A stretch of DNA of 64,000 bases from Skeletonema tropicum (taxonomy: Eukaryota > Bacillariophyta > Thalassiosirophyceae > Thalassiosirales > Thalassiosiraceae): contig CM074142.1 in the NCBI GenBank assembly GCA_037178625.1, positions 2,108,001-2,172,000 on the forward strand, read 5' to 3'. Positions 31,236 to 42,859 of this stretch are shown in pieces; positions within the stretch are counted from its first letter, which is position 1; each line of letters starts with the position of its first letter. The position numbers and the translations under genes were made by a program. The notes under the pieces were generated by a model. It was not told where the DNA came from. It worked only from the letters and a program-made list of their open reading frames with translations, and did not search any database.

Positions 31236-32594
31236 TTAATCTTTTATGAGAGGATCCGTCATGTCCACATTCAAGTCACATGTTTTCGGATGATGATAAA
31301 GTTCTGTAAAAGTGTCATTGAGAAAGTCATATTGGACAGCTCCTCTGCACGTCAAAGGCTTAGTATAGTGCTGCTTCCGCTGCGATGTTGTTTGGGTAAT
31401 ATTCAAGCTTTCAGAGGACACTACATTACCTCTATGTAGCTTTATTAATCGCTCTATATCATGTGTCACTTGCTTCTCCGTCACAGGTGCTTTTGTTTTC
31501 GTCGTAGGAGAATGTTGCTGAGATTCATGGAATGTTGAAGAGGCAAAGAAATTTGGAGTATAATCAGCTATCCGTCGGTACACACTTTGATGGTGTTCCA
31601 TCTGAAGTTCCATTCCTTTTCGGAACTCATTACCTACTTCCTCAAATCTAGATCTATACTCGAACACGTCCCAAAAATGCAACACCTTGCCTTTGTTGTA
31701 TTCCTTTGATTGCATTATGGAGCCTCTGGCTCTCTCAACACACCCTATAATGTCAAATTCACTTGCCCCCAATCCTTCATACGAAAATTCCTTCTTGCAC
31801 AACATCAAATTGTGATTTGTACTTCGACTGTTCGCCCAACTTGCTGCATCACGTTCGGTCATTGCTATTATTGGCGGTGTGGCGCGTAGTTTGTTAGTCA
31901 GATTTAATACTTGTGATGCCATGAGTGGGTAGGGAGTGTCAAATAAGCCTACTATGCTGCTTTGAAGGACTGTCGAAAGGTGCGTTTGGATATCTCTTGC
32001 CCAATCATCAAGCGACATGGTACATAAGTCGAACATGATTTCGTCCTCTTTACCTTCTTCTTTGATTACAATCTTTCCACTGTCGTTGTTATCATCTTGC
32101 AATATAATTCCTTTATCCCAATACGAGCAGCATTTGTAAGCAATTTGATACAGCCGCAACACCTGTAAGTGGGCACGAACACCCTCAACAACCTTCGGCG
32201 ACACTCCATTGACACCTCGATTCGACGAGATACAAAATGATTTGTGATGAACTGAAGGAAACCCTGCATTGCATGCGGCATGGTAGAGTGTTCGAGAGCC
32301 CGTGCTGCCGGGAGAGATATGGTAGAATAATGGTTCGAATTCCTGATCTGCTCGAGACTGTGGGGAGTTTGCAGCGGCAACCTCCAAACCATCTTCTTTC
32401 GTGATCGAGCGTTGCAAGGAAGAAGGTCTAGTCGTTGATGATTTTATTATCCGATAGAAGTAGGTTTGTGTGATTGTCAGTGTGAATAACAAGAGAACAA
32501 GCAACACCGTTCTGCCAATTCTTCTCTGGCGCTGAATGCAGCTGGTAGCTCGGCCGGAAGAAAGCCAATCTTTATTCTTTATCACCAGGATCAT
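31236..32594 (-). CDS. Type II membrane protein, sulfotransferase-like (Golgi lumen)
   Basis: With start ATG at 32594 (MILVIKNKDW) the protein has about 452 residues. A single membrane segment (TVLLVLLLFTLTITQTYFY, about residues 28-46) follows a basic cytosolic end, the layout of Golgi glycan-modifying enzymes. PGSTGSRTLYHAACNAGFPSVHH near residue 95 looks like the PAPS 5'-phosphosulfate loop region of sulfotransferase folds (landmarks GSTGSRTL, HH). MTERDAASWANS near 240 resembles the 3'-phosphate-binding segment with Arg and Ser. The acceptor substrate cannot be inferred. Related proteins appear to be numerous in diatoms (from memory). It ends close to the convergent RCC1-like gene, about 100 bp apart. 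Confidence 0.5.
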   Translation of the reverse strand: MILVIKNKDWLSSGRATSCIQRQRRIGRTVLLVLLLFTLTITQTYFYRIIKSSTTRPSSLQRSITKEDGLEVAAANSPQSRADQEFEPLFYHISPGSTGSRTLYHAACNAGFPSVHHKSFCISSNRGVNGVSPKVVEGVRAHLQVLRLYQIAYKCCSYWDKGIILQDDNNDSGKIVIKEEGKEDEIMFDLCTMSLDDWARDIQTHLSTVLQSSIVGLFDTPYPLMASQVLNLTNKLRATPPIIAMTERDAASWANSRSTNHNLMLCKKEFSYEGLGASEFDIIGCVERARGSIMQSKEYNKGKVLHFWDVFEYRSRFEEVGNEFRKGMELQMEHHQSVYRRIADYTPNFFASSTFHESQQHSPTTKTKAPVTEKQVTHDIERLIKLHRGNVVSSESLNITQTTSQRKQHYTKPLTCRGAVQYDFLNDTFTELYHHPKTCDLNVDMTDPLIKD

Positions 32595-32856
32595 CTTCCG
32601 TCTGATATTCACAAGATGTACTTGCAGCCATTATGCTGCGTTATTGCAACAATACCTATCGTGCTGGCGATTTGCGTAAAGGGCGGTCGAGGCAGGGCTC
32701 AACTCAACCCCTCGAGTCGAGGATCGGAGGGGATGGCTGGGCCGGCGTGATGGAGATTTTTGCCTCTCTCACAAAAATGGCAAGACCAATCGCGAGAAAC
32801 CAAAACTTGATGCCGACCTCGATCTCCATCCTATCCAATCAATCAACGATCGATCA

Positions 32857-33552
32857 ATGATGATGATGATGGCAAGTTTTATGAATAGGTCAAATGCTAG
32901 AGAGTCAGAGTCGTCAAGCAGAGGAGGCAATATCAAGATGAAGAAGACTGGTCTACTCATAGCGACGGTTGTTGCCATCATCAGCCTCTCATTGCAGGAT
33001 GTATCCGCGTTTTCCACGGGAGTACAACATGTTGCTTCCTACAGCAGCAGGTTAGAATACTTCCAACCCATCATCTCAACTCATCACGGTAGAGTTCCAG
33101 CTTGTGGCCGCATCCATAAACAGACAATTCCATCACTATTACTTCAAGCCACCAATGCAAATGAAGATAATGACACTACCTCACAAACACCTCTATGTGA
33201 CCTACAAACATTTCTCCGCCTATGCAATCTAGTACAAAGCGGAGGCGAGGCAAAAAACGTCATTCAAAACTCGCAATGTCTTCTAAACGATATTGTCGAA
33301 ACTCGCAGAAGTAAAAAGTTATTTCCGGGCGACACAGTAACTTTTGGAAATGCCACCAATTTGGATGTAGCAACCGAGGTGAAGAAGAAGGGGTATGTAT
33401 ACAAACCAAAGGTGAAGAAGGTGAAGCCTTTGCCGAGAGTTGATGCAGATGGTAATTTGGAATTTGGGGGGAGGTATCGAAGTGAAGAGTGGAGGGCGGA
33501 GCGGAAGTTGAAGAAGGAGGAACGGAAGAGGAAGAATCAGGGATCTAGGTGA
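32857..33552 (+). CDS. Plastid-targeted S4 RNA-binding domain protein (copy 1)
   Basis: A hydrophobic signal peptide (MKKTGLLIATVVAIISLSL) is followed by DVSAFSTG. The cleavage-site Phe of the diatom ASAF motif plus a Ser/Thr/His-rich transit peptide point to the plastid. Residues about 115-165 form an S4 domain of the YaaA/RlbA type: LQTFLRLCNLVQSGGEAK, then a VETRRSKKLFPGDTV ending, the usual L-x-x-FL...GGEAK...E-x-R...KL-x-GD pattern. A basic tail rich in Lys and Glu follows. It probably binds structured (ribosomal) RNA in plastid ribosome assembly. The annotated start at 32857 gives extra residues before the signal; the ATG at 32938 is the better targeting start. A near-identical copy is at 49411-50079. 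Confidence 0.7.
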   Translation: MMMMMASFMNRSNARESESSSRGGNIKMKKTGLLIATVVAIISLSLQDVSAFSTGVQHVASYSSRLEYFQPIISTHHGRVPACGRIHKQTIPSLLLQATNANEDNDTTSQTPLCDLQTFLRLCNLVQSGGEAKNVIQNSQCLLNDIVETRRSKKLFPGDTVTFGNATNLDVATEVKKKGYVYKPKVKKVKPLPRVDADGNLEFGGRYRSEEWRAERKLKKEERKRKNQGSR

Positions 33553-33702
33553 ATATTGCTGCGGTTATTTGTAATATTGAAATGACGTATTTTTTGGAAG
33601 GCAAGCATCAAACACCAATAACTTATTCCGCCATCTTCTTGTGAATGAGGAAGAGCATATGCAGCCACTTCGTTCGATATAGTAGTATATAGACTTCTAC
33701 TT

Positions 33703-34676
33703 TTATTTCTCAATCCTTGATTTCAGCTCTTTGACTTCAAGCTTGAGCTCGTTGACTTCATCTCAGCACGCTTCTGAGCAGATCTTCTCATTGCATGAGA
33801 GACATTCATGTTTGTAGCAATCATTACAAATCATTTCTCCACAACTGCGACATTCAGATAGCTCTGTACAGTCTACGCAGTAGTCTCGATCACATGTGTC
33901 GCAGCTGTATAGCATTTTCTTCGTCTCTATATCCATATAGCAGCCGCAGCAATAGTGTTTCAAACAACCATAACAGGTATAAAGCTGGCACCCATAGTTC
34001 ACATCGTTTGTTTCACTTTCAATCCATTGATCTTCACGGGGGAGTGATTGATCGCATTCCAAGCATCTGATCTCTTCCCGATTCCTCCACATTTGATTGT
34101 ATCTTCCAAGGAAGGCATGGAACTCGGAGTGGGTGGATCGTCCTTTGATCCATTTTTTGGGGAAAACTATGTATTTCATCAAACAGCCCTCACCGTCAGT
34201 GATGCTGTCAAGAATTGGGAGCACATGATCACATGATAGTCGCGACTCTTGTCGCAACCTTGGACATTCATGCTCTCCAACTAGACTTAGATCAATCTGC
34301 TCGGTTATTGTCGATCCACGAAGCGTCTGTAATCCGGCGCCGGTAAAATTGATACAATTAGTTAGCCTCAATCTTTTCACGTTATTGACGGCATCGATGC
34401 ACAGCAGCACCTTCTCGATATCATCATCTGATAGCCTCACTGCTCACTGTCAGATCTGTTTCAATCTCCCCGAAATCTAGAATGTCCCATTGATTGCCAA
34501 CGATAGCCGATCTCCTCCTCTCGTTGGATGTGACAGCTGAATTTTTATCCAATGCGATGGCGAAGAGCGCATTTGATGGAGCGGCCAGAAAACTAGCTGC
34601 ATGTGCTAATATTCCACTTGGTAGATCAGTGAGGCGGCTAGCGTCAATAAAAGAGCAATCATCCCAAGTTCCTTGA
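33703..34676 (-). pseudogene. F-box-like/zinc-knuckle family pseudogene 4a
   Basis: The minus strand shows the F-box-like segment (DLPSGILAHAASFLAAPS, from 34650) and LRR-like unit, the start of the Cys-rich half and the end of the coiled coil at 33703. Damage: the start is fused directly to the end of pseudogene 4b, so there is no ATG. A 7-bp tandem duplication of CTCACTG at about 34440-34450 shifts the frame. About 240 bp are deleted between CSEAC and the coiled coil compared with 50,270-50,520. It is the counterpart of 50230-51410. Confidence 0.75.
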
Positions 34677-35165
34677 TCTCATCTCCTTGATACTCCTATC
34701 AAGCTTCAGCTCTTTGATCTCACGCTTCAGCTCTTCCATGTCAAGCTTCAACTGAGAATTTTCTTCTTCCAATTGCTTCCGCACTAAACTCTCGCCCGCG
34801 CACCAGTAAAGGGGCGATTCGTTTGATACATTCTGTGCAATTCTGTTGTCCCTGTCGGTATCTTTGCAATCGACAATCATCGCAACAATGGACATGGCAT
34901 TGCCAACACGCGTTAGAAACTTCACTTTCTTCAACATCGTTGCAGTCTTGGCAGGTATTGCTATATTTCAAGAGGCTTCCCTCTTCGCGCAGCACAGTGC
35001 AAGCAGATCTTTTTTCATGGCATTTGTGACATTCGTGTCGATCGCAATCATCGCAGTTTATTCTGCCACAAAATGGCATTCCATCATCTTCAAACAGACC
35101 TCACAGTAGTCTCGATCGCATATGTCGCAGCAATAAATCATGTACTTCTCTCCATCATAGGTTTT
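34659..35165 (-). pseudogene. F-box-like/zinc-knuckle family pseudogene 4b, 3' half, cut by element R'
   Basis: Cys pairs (CDDCDRHECHKCHEK...) and the coiled coil (EENSQLKLDMEELKREIKELK) are recognisable. The frame changes between the two near 34,800. The 5' side stops at the TTTTTTTTCCCGCA edge of the TIR element at 35168 and the missing half does not follow beyond 38.2 kb. Confidence 0.7.
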
Positions 35166-35340
35166 TTTTTCCCGCATTTAGAATCTATGTGCGGGAAATT
35201 TCCTCACTTAGCAATGTGCCGCTAATGGATGCCATAGACGCCACCAACAGTCTAACCCCTGCATAGGGATCATCAACTGGACCAATATGATCAATGTTGA
35301 CCGTTGGTTTGGGACGCGGTAGTGTGTGTGGGGTTGTGTG

Positions 35341-36968
35341 CGGCAGCATGGATTATCCCAACTAATCAAAACGAGTATGTCAAGGCATGTTTTTTGATGA
35401 CAAACGTCAGCTCAGTAAACTCGTACCGAGCTGAATTGGAAGGGTTGTATCGAGCGCTGTATCACATACAATATCTTGGCATAGAATTGGGGCCAGACGA
35501 CGATATTACTCAATGGTTTGATAATGAGTCAGGTGCTTTTACGAGTAATCGGCCAATGAAGACAGGACGGGACACAATACAACCTGAAGGAGATCTTTTG
35601 ATGGCAATACAGCATCTACGGCAGAAGTTACCATATGGAGTAATTAGTCAGCACGTCCGGGGACACCAAGATACGGCCAAAAAGAAGACGGAACCGGACG
35701 AAAGTGACTGCGATTCATTAGAAACCACGGAAAGCGCATTGGGAAAAGAGAAAGACTTGGATGGATTGGATGACAACGCTATGATCAACATTGCGTGCGA
35801 CGAATTAGCGGGAGAAACAACGGCAGCAGCCATTGAGAATCCCATCCAACTACCACCTGAGCAAGAAATATTACAGATGCCGTATGAGGGATCAAAAGCA
35901 GTTTTACGAATAGGGAATAAGTGGATCACAGCTGGGATGCGAAGCCACGTCAACAAAGCGCGTCGTGAACCAATCCTCCGGAAATATATCAAGCGAAGAC
36001 ACGGATGGACGGACGAGCAATATGACAATGTGTATTGGATGACGATAGGGGAAGTGAGACGGAAAAGTACACTTAGCCAGCAGCGATTTACCTGCAAACT
36101 AATGCATGGCCTCCTCCCAGTGAATCACGTGAAGCAACATGAAACGCAAGTATCGCAGTGTCCGAACTGTCGGCAGTGTGATGACGAAACAATAGCACAC
36201 GTGTTTCAATGTTCCCACCCGGATATGGCTGCGAAACGTGCTGCAATTATAGCAGCACTCCGGAAGAAAGGACTCCGGAAAATATCACGAAAAATACTAC
36301 TCAGAGTGGCAAACTTGGTAGAACAATATGCAAACGGGGGCGAGATTCGAACCACATCAGAAGACCCGAGGATCCAGGAAGCACTGGAAGCACAACGTGA
36401 CCTCGGGTGGGATGACTTCTTCAGAGGATATCTGGTAAAAGAATGGTATCAAGCATTGGAGAGTACTCATCATGGGGACGCCCACCAGCAGTTTTATCAA
36501 CTCCAAAAATTGATCTGGTATGAAGTTGCACTACCGCAGTGGCATGAGCGAAACAGACTAGCTCATGGAACTCAGTCATTTGACAAGCAAATAGAGAGTG
36601 CACATTTAGCAGAGCAATTGGTATGGTACAGTCAACATCGAGAGGAGATGCCGCCAGGCTTTCACCAACGGTGGGCAAATCATAGTATTGACGAAATAAG
36701 CAATATGGATTTGGCTACTAGGCGAATGTGGGTGCATCACCTCAAGATAGGCAGGCAAGCGGTCGAGATGCGAGCAGAACAGCGGAAGAAAAGTCAACGA
36801 ACTTTATCGTTCTACTTAAATGCATTTGGCCCACCATTACCGCCACCTCAGCGGCAACGTGTGGCTGATGAAGCCGAGGAACACGCAAATAGAGTAGTAT
36901 TGTATCGTGAGGAGGGACAGCCGACAATAGACGCAGTCCTCAATGAACTCGAGAAATCGACGACGTAA
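35341..36968 (+). CDS. LINE polyprotein C-terminus: RNase H plus zinc knuckle
   Basis: The frame begins within an RNase H domain. YRAELEGLYRAL supplies the Glu, QWFDNESGAF the Asp, and VRGHQD with IACDELAG the late His and Asp residues, all in correct order over about 170 residues. About 110 residues later comes CPNCRQCDDETIAHVFQC, the LINE C-terminal Cys/His knuckle, then a Trp- and Glu-rich helical tail. RT and endonuclease domains are lost by truncation, so it cannot move by itself. The first codons derive from the flanking target repeat. The translation stays open for 543 codons, suggesting a recent insertion. Confidence 0.75.
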
Positions 36969-37167
36969 ACAACCGTATGGTTGAACTAATCCTGGCCAGG
37001 AGACTATTTAGGTCTTCTGGCTTGGAGTGCGATCTGAGAAACAGTTGTGGAGGCAATAGAGTACTATCAATGCTACCGACACAGCACACATGTTGGTTAG
37101 TCATAATTTCGCCCCTAGAGGGCTAATCAGACGTACTTTAAAATTTCTGTTATATTATTATTATTAT
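35341..37167 (+). mobile_element. 5'-truncated non-LTR (LINE) retrotransposon with 18-bp target duplication
   Basis: TGTGTGTGGGGTTGTGTG occurs at 35323-35340 and 37168-37185. The empty site is at about 21383-21411 in the inverted R copy. The 3' end is a (TTA/ATT)n microsatellite tail instead of poly(A). The 5' truncation lies at the start of the RNase H domain. A relic of the same 3' end (CATAATTTCGCCC then TTATATTATCATTA) occurs at 48817-48875. Confidence 0.85.
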
Positions 37168-38200
37168 TGTGTGTGGGGTTGTGTGGTGTGGCCTCATCAC
37201 ACGGCTCCGGCCATCATCTTTTTCAGCCGTCGCCAAGCAGTTGTAGTGATGGTTACGTCAACCATAAACGTCCGTCTCGTCTCCCCTTCATCACGTGATG
37301 ATACTTTATATATGGGGATGTTTCGGTGCCAGTATTCCTTTGGTCTGGGCTTGTATTCATGCTGAATTCGATAATCGCCGCTCGGTATTATTTTCCGGCC
37401 ACAATATTAATCGTCGATCATCGACAAATGAAATGATTTAGATGGCCAGCACACGATAGTGAGGGCAGTCAAATTGAACAATAAAGTATTATGGATGCTC
37501 TGGGCTTGTGGAATGGACACAACTATCGCTGTTATGATGAGTCAACACGTCGTCTTCAGAAGGGCAACTCACAAATGCGCTTATTATTTCTGCAAACACG
37601 GAGAAGATTAGTTTTATTTCATGTTTAAAAATATTGGATTGTGGCGAAAATAGTGCGAACTGAGAGGGAGTGGGGAGTACTGTGTGGGAAGTAGCCGTTC
37701 ATCATGGACAGTGGAGTGAATGCTGGATGATATATATCTACTTGTGGGGGATAAATGTGAAAATTATTCACTACGCTGAAACAACGCCCATTTGATTATA
37801 AAATGTCATGACCGCCAATCGAATTATTCACAATAGTATTAAATACAATAAGGCATTGTGAAATGTATACAATTCATTGTCCAGAGCACCTAATTGCATA
37901 TAATGCAAAGATATATCTTCATTCCAGTATGTTTCAACTCTAAAGTAGCGGTAATATCAACGCCATCGAGGGCAAAGTATCAGTTGAAATTATAGTAATA
38001 GCAAGCCCATGATACCTCCTGCTGACGTTGATGATCATTGGTTCTGGATATAGAAGCATTCTGCGTAGTGCGTAGGCTCCTATTGCAGTGGACAACAGGT
38101 CTACCATGGTCAAGATCTGCTGGTGGTATCTATTCTACGAGTAAGTTAGCTATTATTATCTTACTTACTTACTCTTTCTAAGTGCGGGTTTTCCCCTCCC

Positions 38201-39032
38201 GCCATTTCTTCTCAGGCTGTTTTTATTACTTGTCTCTAAACATGTATTTTTTCTGTCGCAACGACAGCTACCGGTACTTTACTTCTTTCGAATGCTCATG
38301 AACTTGTTATCGATAATATTATCTGTTACATATGTCCACCAATGTCCATCATGCTTGGCTTCAACGAATATGCATAATCAACTGATTGCTTTGATAAGAT
38401 ATTTTTATAAATTCCAATAGATGAAAAGTGGATGGCGATGAGGTGGAGGACGAACTTTGTGTCCAGGCCGACGCGCTACAAATCAACATGCAAGCAAGTC
38501 ATCACGATGATGGCCGACGAAGACGAAGACACACGTGAGAACTGAATCATCAATTCTGGTTTGTCGTTCGGAGAATGAGCAAATCAAAGTGAAAGGAGGC
38601 TATTCTGGCTATATTTTTACGTACGCAATCTTATTCAATCATCGTTGATTATCATGCAGGCAGAGCTAGCAGACAAATGAATAATTAGTTCTCTCAAGAA
38701 AGTTCGACGTCGGTTTCGCTATCATTAACGCCCAACAGGCTTTCAATCGTTGAATTCGTTTCATTACGCCCAACAGGCTTTTATGGTCGTTTAAATCCAT
38801 TTTGAAGAAAGATGTGTTGTTTAAAAATCAATCTTGTGAGCAATCGTCAGAAACAGAAAGAATCGAGGAGATCTGCTCGACATGCTGCACTCAAATCTTG
38901 CCGAGCATTGGTATGACTCATAATTACGCCGAGCAAACAATTGCAAGAGCTCTTCCAAGACGTACTAGCGTGTTGCCTTGCTTCAGCGTACTCTACAATT
39001 GACGTTGTCATCCATCATCATCCTCATTCGAA
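38201..39032. repeat. Upstream region of the BspA-like gene, repeated at 47.6-48.0 kb
   Basis: 38432-38790 matches 47570-47975, including GATGAGGTGGAGGACGAAC and the AGTTCTCTCAAGAAAGTTCG phrase, with small indels. No gene was seen. It probably contains the promoter of the gene at 39033. Confidence 0.6.
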
Positions 39033-40824
39033 ATGTCTTCTTCCGATGCCAAGAATGCTAGTTATGTTGCTGCAGTCAGCAGCAGCAGCAGTTGGCCAAT
39101 GAGTAACAGCGGTGAGTAGTTGATTGTTTATTTTGTCGTCACAAGAGATGATTGTTTCATAGATGGCGGCAGCGGCCGACTGCAAATAATATCACTGCCT
39201 CTCTGCTGACTTCTGAATTAATAGTGGGTATGGCCACATAACAGTTCATATCCGATGCCCCGAGATGACAATGAAGCGTCGGTTTGTTTCATGTGGGAAT
39301 AACGCCACATACTCACTGCTTTGCCTTTCTTTTCATTCACCAACTCATCTCTACTCCATGTCTATGTATTTGTATTTGATCTCTTTTACCCTAGAAATAG
39401 AAAATGTCAGCCGCCGCCCATCATCCTCATGTCGTCATCATCGTAACGTTAACGTCGCCGCCGTATTGCGTAACGTCGCCAGCATATTGCTATTGTTATT
39501 TCTGCTCGTCGCAATGCCTCAGCTCAGTGACGCGGCATCTCTTTCTTCGTGTGGCTGCCAGTTCAATCATGAATGCTTTCCTGCCGATGGAGCTCTTCTC
39601 CGACAAGCAGTGAATTCTTTCACGGCAGGCACTTGGACAGGCATGATTGATGGTGTTGATTATGGATCGAATATCAGCGAGTGGTGCACTAGCCTCGTTA
39701 CTGACATGAGTTCATTGTTCTTCGACAAGCAAAACTTCAATGAAGATTTATCTCTTTGGGATGTTTCTTCTGTGACTAACATGCTTTCTATGTTCAGAAA
39801 TGCACGTTCCTTTACTGGAGAGGGTATTGGATCGTGGGATGTATCCAAGGTTACTGAAATGCGTGGAATGTTCCTCCAAGGACTTTCCTTTATTGGAGAG
39901 GGTATTGGAAGTTGGGACGTATCAGAGGTGACAAGAATGCTTTCAATGTTCGCTAGTGCATACGCCTTTAATGAAGATTTATCTCTTTGGGACGTATCCA
40001 AGGTTACTGACATGGGTGAAATGTTCCTCGATGCACGTTCCTTTATTGGAGAGGGTATTGGAAGTTGGGATGTATCCAAGGTTACTGCCATGTATCAAAT
40101 GTTCCAATTAGCATCCTCCTTTGATGAAGATTTATCTCTTTGGGACGTATCCAAGGTTACTGACATGCGCGTAATGTTCAAAAGCGCATCCTCCTTCAAT
40201 CAAAATCTCTGTCCGTGGAAGGAGAGGAACTTCCCTTACGACTATGCAAATCAAATCTTTGTTTCTTCAGGCTGCACATTTACGAATACACCTAATCAAG
40301 GCAATGTAGGACCTTTTTGTGCTGATGATTGTCTGCCTAGTGCACAGCCTAGTGCTAGTGCACAGCCTTCCGGCGAGCCATCGTCTGGGCCCTCTTCAGA
40401 GCCCTCTTCGGAGCCTTCCAGCGAGCCATCGTCTGGGCCCTCTCCAGAGCCTTCCAACGAGCCATCGTCTGTGCCATCATCTGGGCCCTCTTCAGTGTCC
40501 TCTCTTGATCCGTCATCTCAGCCTTCTAGTGAGCCATCGTCTCAGCCATCATCTCAGCCATCGTCTCAGCCCTCTTCGGGGCCTTCTAACAAGACTTCAT
40601 CCCCGACAAATAGTTACTCCAAAGCGAGCAAGGGTCCTAAAAGTGCCAAAGCGAGCAAGAGTCCTAAAAGTGCCAATTCGCTCAATGCAGATGCAAATGC
40701 ACTGTTTCTATCAAACATTCAAATGCAAGAGCTGAGGTCTTCCGGATCGATTGTTGCTGACATGTCTCATCTACTCGGTGTTACCACGAGTTTGATTGTG
40801 GCTTTTGGTTTCATTTATTACTAG
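39033..40824 (+). CDS. BspA-like (DUF285) repeat surface protein with Pro-Ser stalk
   Basis: A short first exon (39033-39111, MSSSDAKNASYVAAV...) ends at GTGAGT. An acceptor TTTTACCCTAG at 39384-39394 joins it in phase to the main exon, giving about 503 residues; without it the frame would start at an internal ATG. A hydrophobic segment (ILLLLFLLVAM) is a signal peptide or anchor. Seven or so 22-25-residue BspA units follow with the core WDVSxVTxMxxMF, then a short Cys-containing cap. Next comes a stalk of 25 or so PSxxPSS units, a basic Lys-Ser region and a C-terminal hydrophobic segment that could be a GPI signal. In diatoms such proteins are probably cell-surface or wall-associated; no partner is known. 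Confidence 0.75.
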
Positions 40825-42692
40825 AAGGAAAGTTAGGACAGAGGCCAAGTAGTAGCGTGTGATGTTTGAATGTGTCGGTGCAGGAGGGTTGTCGAAGGTT
40901 GAGAGAGAGTGTGTGTATGCGGCAGGGAGTCGAATGTGTAGAATGTGTTATATGTCGAGCTTGGATTGAAAGTGTATGTTGTAGAGGATAGTGGCAAATG
41001 TTTTAGAAATGAACTATGAATATGAAGAAAAGCAGTGCATATATGTAGGGGGGGGGCACACCCTTGTGTTTTTGGGAGTCACGAGTTGAGCGCGCCAAGT
41101 TTTTTTTGTCAAACTTTTTGACCATGGCCAAATTTGGCCATCGCCAGTTCGGCGTAAGAATTATTACCCTTTGTCAGCTTAATCTCTGTTATTACTTGCT
41201 TTCACGCTATGATACTTGACAGACGCATAGACCATACCCCCGTTTATGCGTCTGTCGAGTTTCGTGGTCTGAAGTGGTATCCCGGTTTAGATTAAGCTGA
41301 CAAACCAAGCCATTTTTCTGACAAAACTCCGATTTCAACGCATACATCGTCGTCCCAACACTATTAATAGACAACTGACATGGTTCATACCAAGAATATT
41401 CACATCCGTCGATAGTATAGACCTAGTTGGATGCTCTGATGCCTCGGTGGTCACTTCAATTGACAGCAACGTCCTCGTCGGCGCCATACCAGCCTTGTCA
41501 CGATGAGCCGAACCGGCTCAAAATCCAGGTGGAGAATCACAGTATTGGAATGAACAATGAATATAGATCAATCAACCTTACAATATACACTCTATATGGG
41601 TAATTGGCGTCGGATGATAGCTTGGTTTGGTGGATCTAATGAAGTGGGGTCATGATAATCAATTATATCATGCAAAATTGTGACACATCAGCTCAGCTCA
41701 GAATGCTCTTCATGGCATAATATGGATGCTAAGTGGCATACCATAACCCAAACAACATCACCAATCGATGATATTGATCATGTTGGATGTTCCAGTCGAT
41801 CAGTGTCCGATACAATCGACGATAACCGCTCAATCATCTCGCTCTACTGTTAGGACGACATGTAATTATACAACAAAATCACTGCGCCTCTTTTCCTTTT
41901 ATGAAAGTGGAGATCATTCACAGCATTTAAATATAAACAACACCTTCCAATATAGTTTGACTAGAGCAGGTCATCTTTATATGCTATATGTAACAGAACA
42001 TGATATGATATGTGTAATCTAAGCCTACCAAAGAACATGATTCTCGACTCAACGCATGGAGCCATACGATGCCGATGTTGGATAATACGATGGCTACAGA
42101 CCCCATTCAACCATACAGCACCCTTCTATTAGTTACTATCATCAATGTTGCGCAGCAGTTGGGGTTGAACAAGTCGTAAAGTGGACGCTATATGCTCAAA
42201 ACGCTAAAAATCAATAATTTTGATGGCTCAAATTTCACCACACATGAGTATATATTAGATAGAACCAGTAACCCACAGCAATACCATGATGCGCAAACGT
42301 TGCTATAATATAGTTGAAACAATATCGTGGTGTGTTGGGGGTTGGAAATGCTGAGGTATTTATGATATTGTAGAATATGATGCCAAAATTGAGTTGTCGA
42401 CGGTCGAGACAATCGGCACCGGTGACACAATATAACTCGGCCGCCTTTGTCGAAACCCACCGAAAGAGTGGCACAAATTCATCTCAAAGACTATTGAAAG
42501 GAATATATCCACTGGTTAGGTGCTTAACTGTTTGAAAGAGGTGGTGATATCGATTATTCACTATCTGGGCGGAAGTCGAGCGGCTCAAAATATCTATTTT
42601 TGATATGTGATCGGAAGAAATATAGGTTCAAGCTGCTGATAACAGTACAAAATGGCCAACCATACAGTGTCTCTATTGTTGATGGAATTATG
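40825..42692. other. Intergenic region with a 134-bp nested fold-back
   Basis: No supported gene in 1.9 kb. A G-rich run lies at 41047-41055. Otherwise AT-rich sequence with short frames. Confidence 0.4.
41171..41304. repeat. Nested inverted repeat (fold-back or tiny MITE)
   Basis: Outer arms TTTGTCAGCTTAATCT (41171-41186) and AGATTAAGCTGACAAA (41289-41304) are perfect. Inner arms GACAGACGCATA (41218-41229) and TATGCGTCTGTC (41245-41256) are also perfect. It could be a miniature TIR element or a structured RNA; no clear target duplication was found. Confidence 0.75.
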
Positions 42693-42859
42693 GACCCTGA
42701 TAATATATAGTACTTTACGGTCCGTCCATCACCACAACTATTCCCCTCCGATCGATGTGTAGTGTGGTGGAAAGACAGGCATCTCAATGAAAAAAGCAAC
42801 CGCCATCACCACCGCACGCACGCACCGTTCAAAATCAACTGCAGGTGCGTCGACCATGT

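Larger units (their letters stand above)
35168..38200. mobile_element. TIR element R' (relative of R, opposite orientation), interrupted by a LINE
   Basis: The ends CCCGCATTTAGAA (35171) and, in reverse, CCCGCACTTAGAAA (about 38,195) are inverted. The interior matches 20.5-21.5 kb and 18.15-18.30 kb in reverse complement. It holds a 1.83-kb LINE insertion at 35341-37167; the remainder is non-coding as far as can be seen. Confidence 0.55.

Noticed and set aside
36340..36365. tRNA-like GATTCGAACC phrase
   Set aside because: It lies within the LINE coding region and no cloverleaf can be drawn around it.
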